Source of the DNA: Pseudomonadota bacterium
GTDB taxonomy: Bacteria; Desulfobacterota; Desulfovibrionia; Desulfovibrionales; Desulfovibrionaceae
Direction of reading: 5' to 3'
Length of the DNA: 64,000 nt
NCBI GenBank assembly: GCA_023390395.1
Contig: JAEWCY010000216.1
Coordinates: 6,079-70,078 of the forward strand
Position 1 is the stretch's first letter, and each line of letters begins with the position of its first letter. Positions 62,943-64,000 of this stretch are shown here, in pieces. The notes below the pieces were generated by a model that did not search any database, was not told the DNA's origin, and was given only the letters and a program-made list of their open reading frames with translations. Position numbers and translations under genes: made by a program.

Positions 62943-62999
62943 GGCCTAACGCCGTGTCCCCGAACGATGCGCAAGCATGCGTGTTTTCCCGGGGGCGCG

Positions 63000-63962
63000 C
63001 TAGCCGAAATGGTCGAAGCCGGCCATGCTGAACGGCGCGCCGTTGAGGGTGTAGGCGTTTTTGGACACGACCATGCCGATGGCCGCCGCCCCGGGCACGG
63101 CGGCGCGCACGGCCGGCCAGCCGGCCGGGGAGACGCAGCCGAGGAGCGCATAGTCCTCGCCGCCGAAGACCGCCTCCTTTTCGGGCTTGCGGCCGTGGCC
63201 GGCGGCATGGGCCGTGACCTCGGGATGGAGCAGGGCGGGCGGGATGAAGAGATCGGCCCCGAACCCCGGCGGCAAAAGGCGCGGCAGGTCCCGGGCCAGG
63301 CCGTCGGAGACGTCCATGCAGGCCGAGACTTCGGGCAGGGCGGCCAGGGCCAGACCGGCGGCCAGGCGCGGCTCGGGGCGCAGATGGGCGGCCACGGCGG
63401 CGGGAAAGCGCTCGGCCGCCTGGCGGCCTTCCTTTTCCAGCACGGCCAGGCCCACCCGGGCCAGACCCACCGGGCCGACCACGAAAAGCACGTCCCCGGG
63501 CGAGGCCTGGCCGCGCCGGAGAAACCGGCCCGAAGGGCCGGGCGCGCCCCAGATGGTGATGCAAAGCCCGAGCTTGTCGCCCCGGCTCAGGTCGCCGCCG
63601 GCCAGGGGCAGGTTCAGGTCCCGGGCCAGCCCGGCCATGGCGGCCATGGCCTCCTCCCAGTATTCCCGGTCCGCGTCGTCGGGGCTGGTCAGGCCCAGCA
63701 CGAAGCCCGTGGGCCGGCAGCCCATGGCGGCCACGTCGCTCACGTTGACGGCCAGGGCCTTGTAGCCCACGTCTCCCGGCGTGAAATACGAGCGCCGGAA
63801 ATGCACGTCCTCCAGGAACAGGTCCGTGGTCACGCAGACCTGGCCCGGACAGGCGACGATGGCCGCGTCGTCGCCGCGCGAAAGCACGACGCCCTCGCCG
63901 GCGCGTGGAAAATGCCGGTCGATCAGCGCCAGGAAATCATCCTCGGAGTGGAATCGCGTCAT
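63000..63962 (-). CDS. thiL: Thiamine-monophosphate kinase
   Basis: A 320-residue kinase that makes thiamine diphosphate. It shows VLSRGDDAAIV, TTDLFLEDVHFRRSYFTPGDVGYKALAVNVSDVAAMGCRPTG, AGGDLSRGDKLGL, CMDVSDGLARDL and FGGEDYALL, the AIR-synthase-fold motifs of ThiL. It supplies the cofactor used by KorAB-type enzymes. The ATG is near the right edge; its promoter lies partly outside the window. Confidence 0.95.
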   Translation of the reverse strand: MTRFHSEDDFLALIDRHFPRAGEGVVLSRGDDAAIVACPGQVCVTTDLFLEDVHFRRSYFTPGDVGYKALAVNVSDVAAMGCRPTGFVLGLTSPDDADREYWEEAMAAMAGLARDLNLPLAGGDLSRGDKLGLCITIWGAPGPSGRFLRRGQASPGDVLFVVGPVGLARVGLAVLEKEGRQAAERFPAAVAAHLRPEPRLAAGLALAALPEVSACMDVSDGLARDLPRLLPPGFGADLFIPPALLHPEVTAHAAGHGRKPEKEAVFGGEDYALLGCVSPAGWPAVRAAVPGAAAIGMVVSKNAYTLNGAPFSMAGFDHFG

Positions 63963-64000
63963 AATAGCTGTCGTATCGAGGGAGAACCGGGGGAGGGAAC

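Overview
The window reads as a chromosomal segment of a high-GC, anaerobic, sulfate-reducer-type deltaproteobacterium, most likely Desulfovibrionaceae (Solidesulfovibrio / Desulfovibrio magneticus-like). This is inferred from gene content: a four-subunit 2-oxoacid:ferredoxin oxidoreductase, a tripartite TRAP carboxylate transporter, a glycyl radical enzyme, a selenoprotein, a sigma54 activator and many small two-gene sensor/regulator units. No 16S or other marker is present.

Layout. 1-3.7 kb: the start of a heme-copper quinol oxidase subunit II gene (leftward), an Fe-S aldo/keto reductase, an AraC regulator and a divergent NAD-dependent epimerase. 4.1-24.3 kb: a more AT-rich block forming one apparent functional locus. 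It holds a PAS-AAA-Fis sigma54 activator, an NhaD/CitMHS-like ion transporter, a TRAP transporter plus MFS carrier operon, a chemoreceptor, a Cys-rich DUF169 protein, a TPR + DUF4125 pair, and a glycyl radical enzyme operon carrying two HesB/IscA-like proteins. One HesB protein has an in-frame UGA (selenocysteine) exactly where its twin has Cys. The activase is divergent from the enzyme. Four good -24/-12 (sigma54) promoters sit before the transporter genes, the enzyme operon and the activase. A shared GTGTACCGA motif lies 95-185 bp upstream of the three clearest of them, which suggests one regulon driven by the local activator. The block ends next to a tRNA-Arg gene.

24.5-34.9 kb: tRNA-Arg, a secreted cyclophilin, korDABC followed by a fused succinyl-CoA synthetase (2-oxoglutarate to succinate with ATP formation), a small secreted protein, a PAS histidine kinase, an AraC regulator and an EamA exporter. 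34.9-42.9 kb: housekeeping genes (ybeY, a PgpH-type HD phosphodiesterase, phoH, an NFACT/RqcH-like protein, dksA, GAF + gap). 43-57.5 kb: a heavy-metal P-type ATPase with its MarR regulator, an acyltransferase, two acyl-CoA ligases with two XRE-cupin regulators, a nicotinate phosphoribosyltransferase-like gene, a SRAP peptidase, an HD-GYP protein, a K+ channel, an NMNAT-like nucleotidyltransferase and archaeal-type phosphoglycerate mutase. 57.5-64 kb: a PHP phosphoesterase, an AbrB-Doc toxin-antitoxin pair, a nucleoside transporter, a TauE/SafE exporter, a small conserved protein, TsaA/TrmO, another EamA protein and thiL.

The strongest candidate for a new system is the sigma54-controlled glycyl radical locus. 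Its enzyme lacks the Glu two residues after the radical Cys that marks the known eliminases, and it is co-transcribed with a Sec/Cys HesB pair. Its substrate is unknown. The transporters and chemoreceptor suggest an imported small organic acid.
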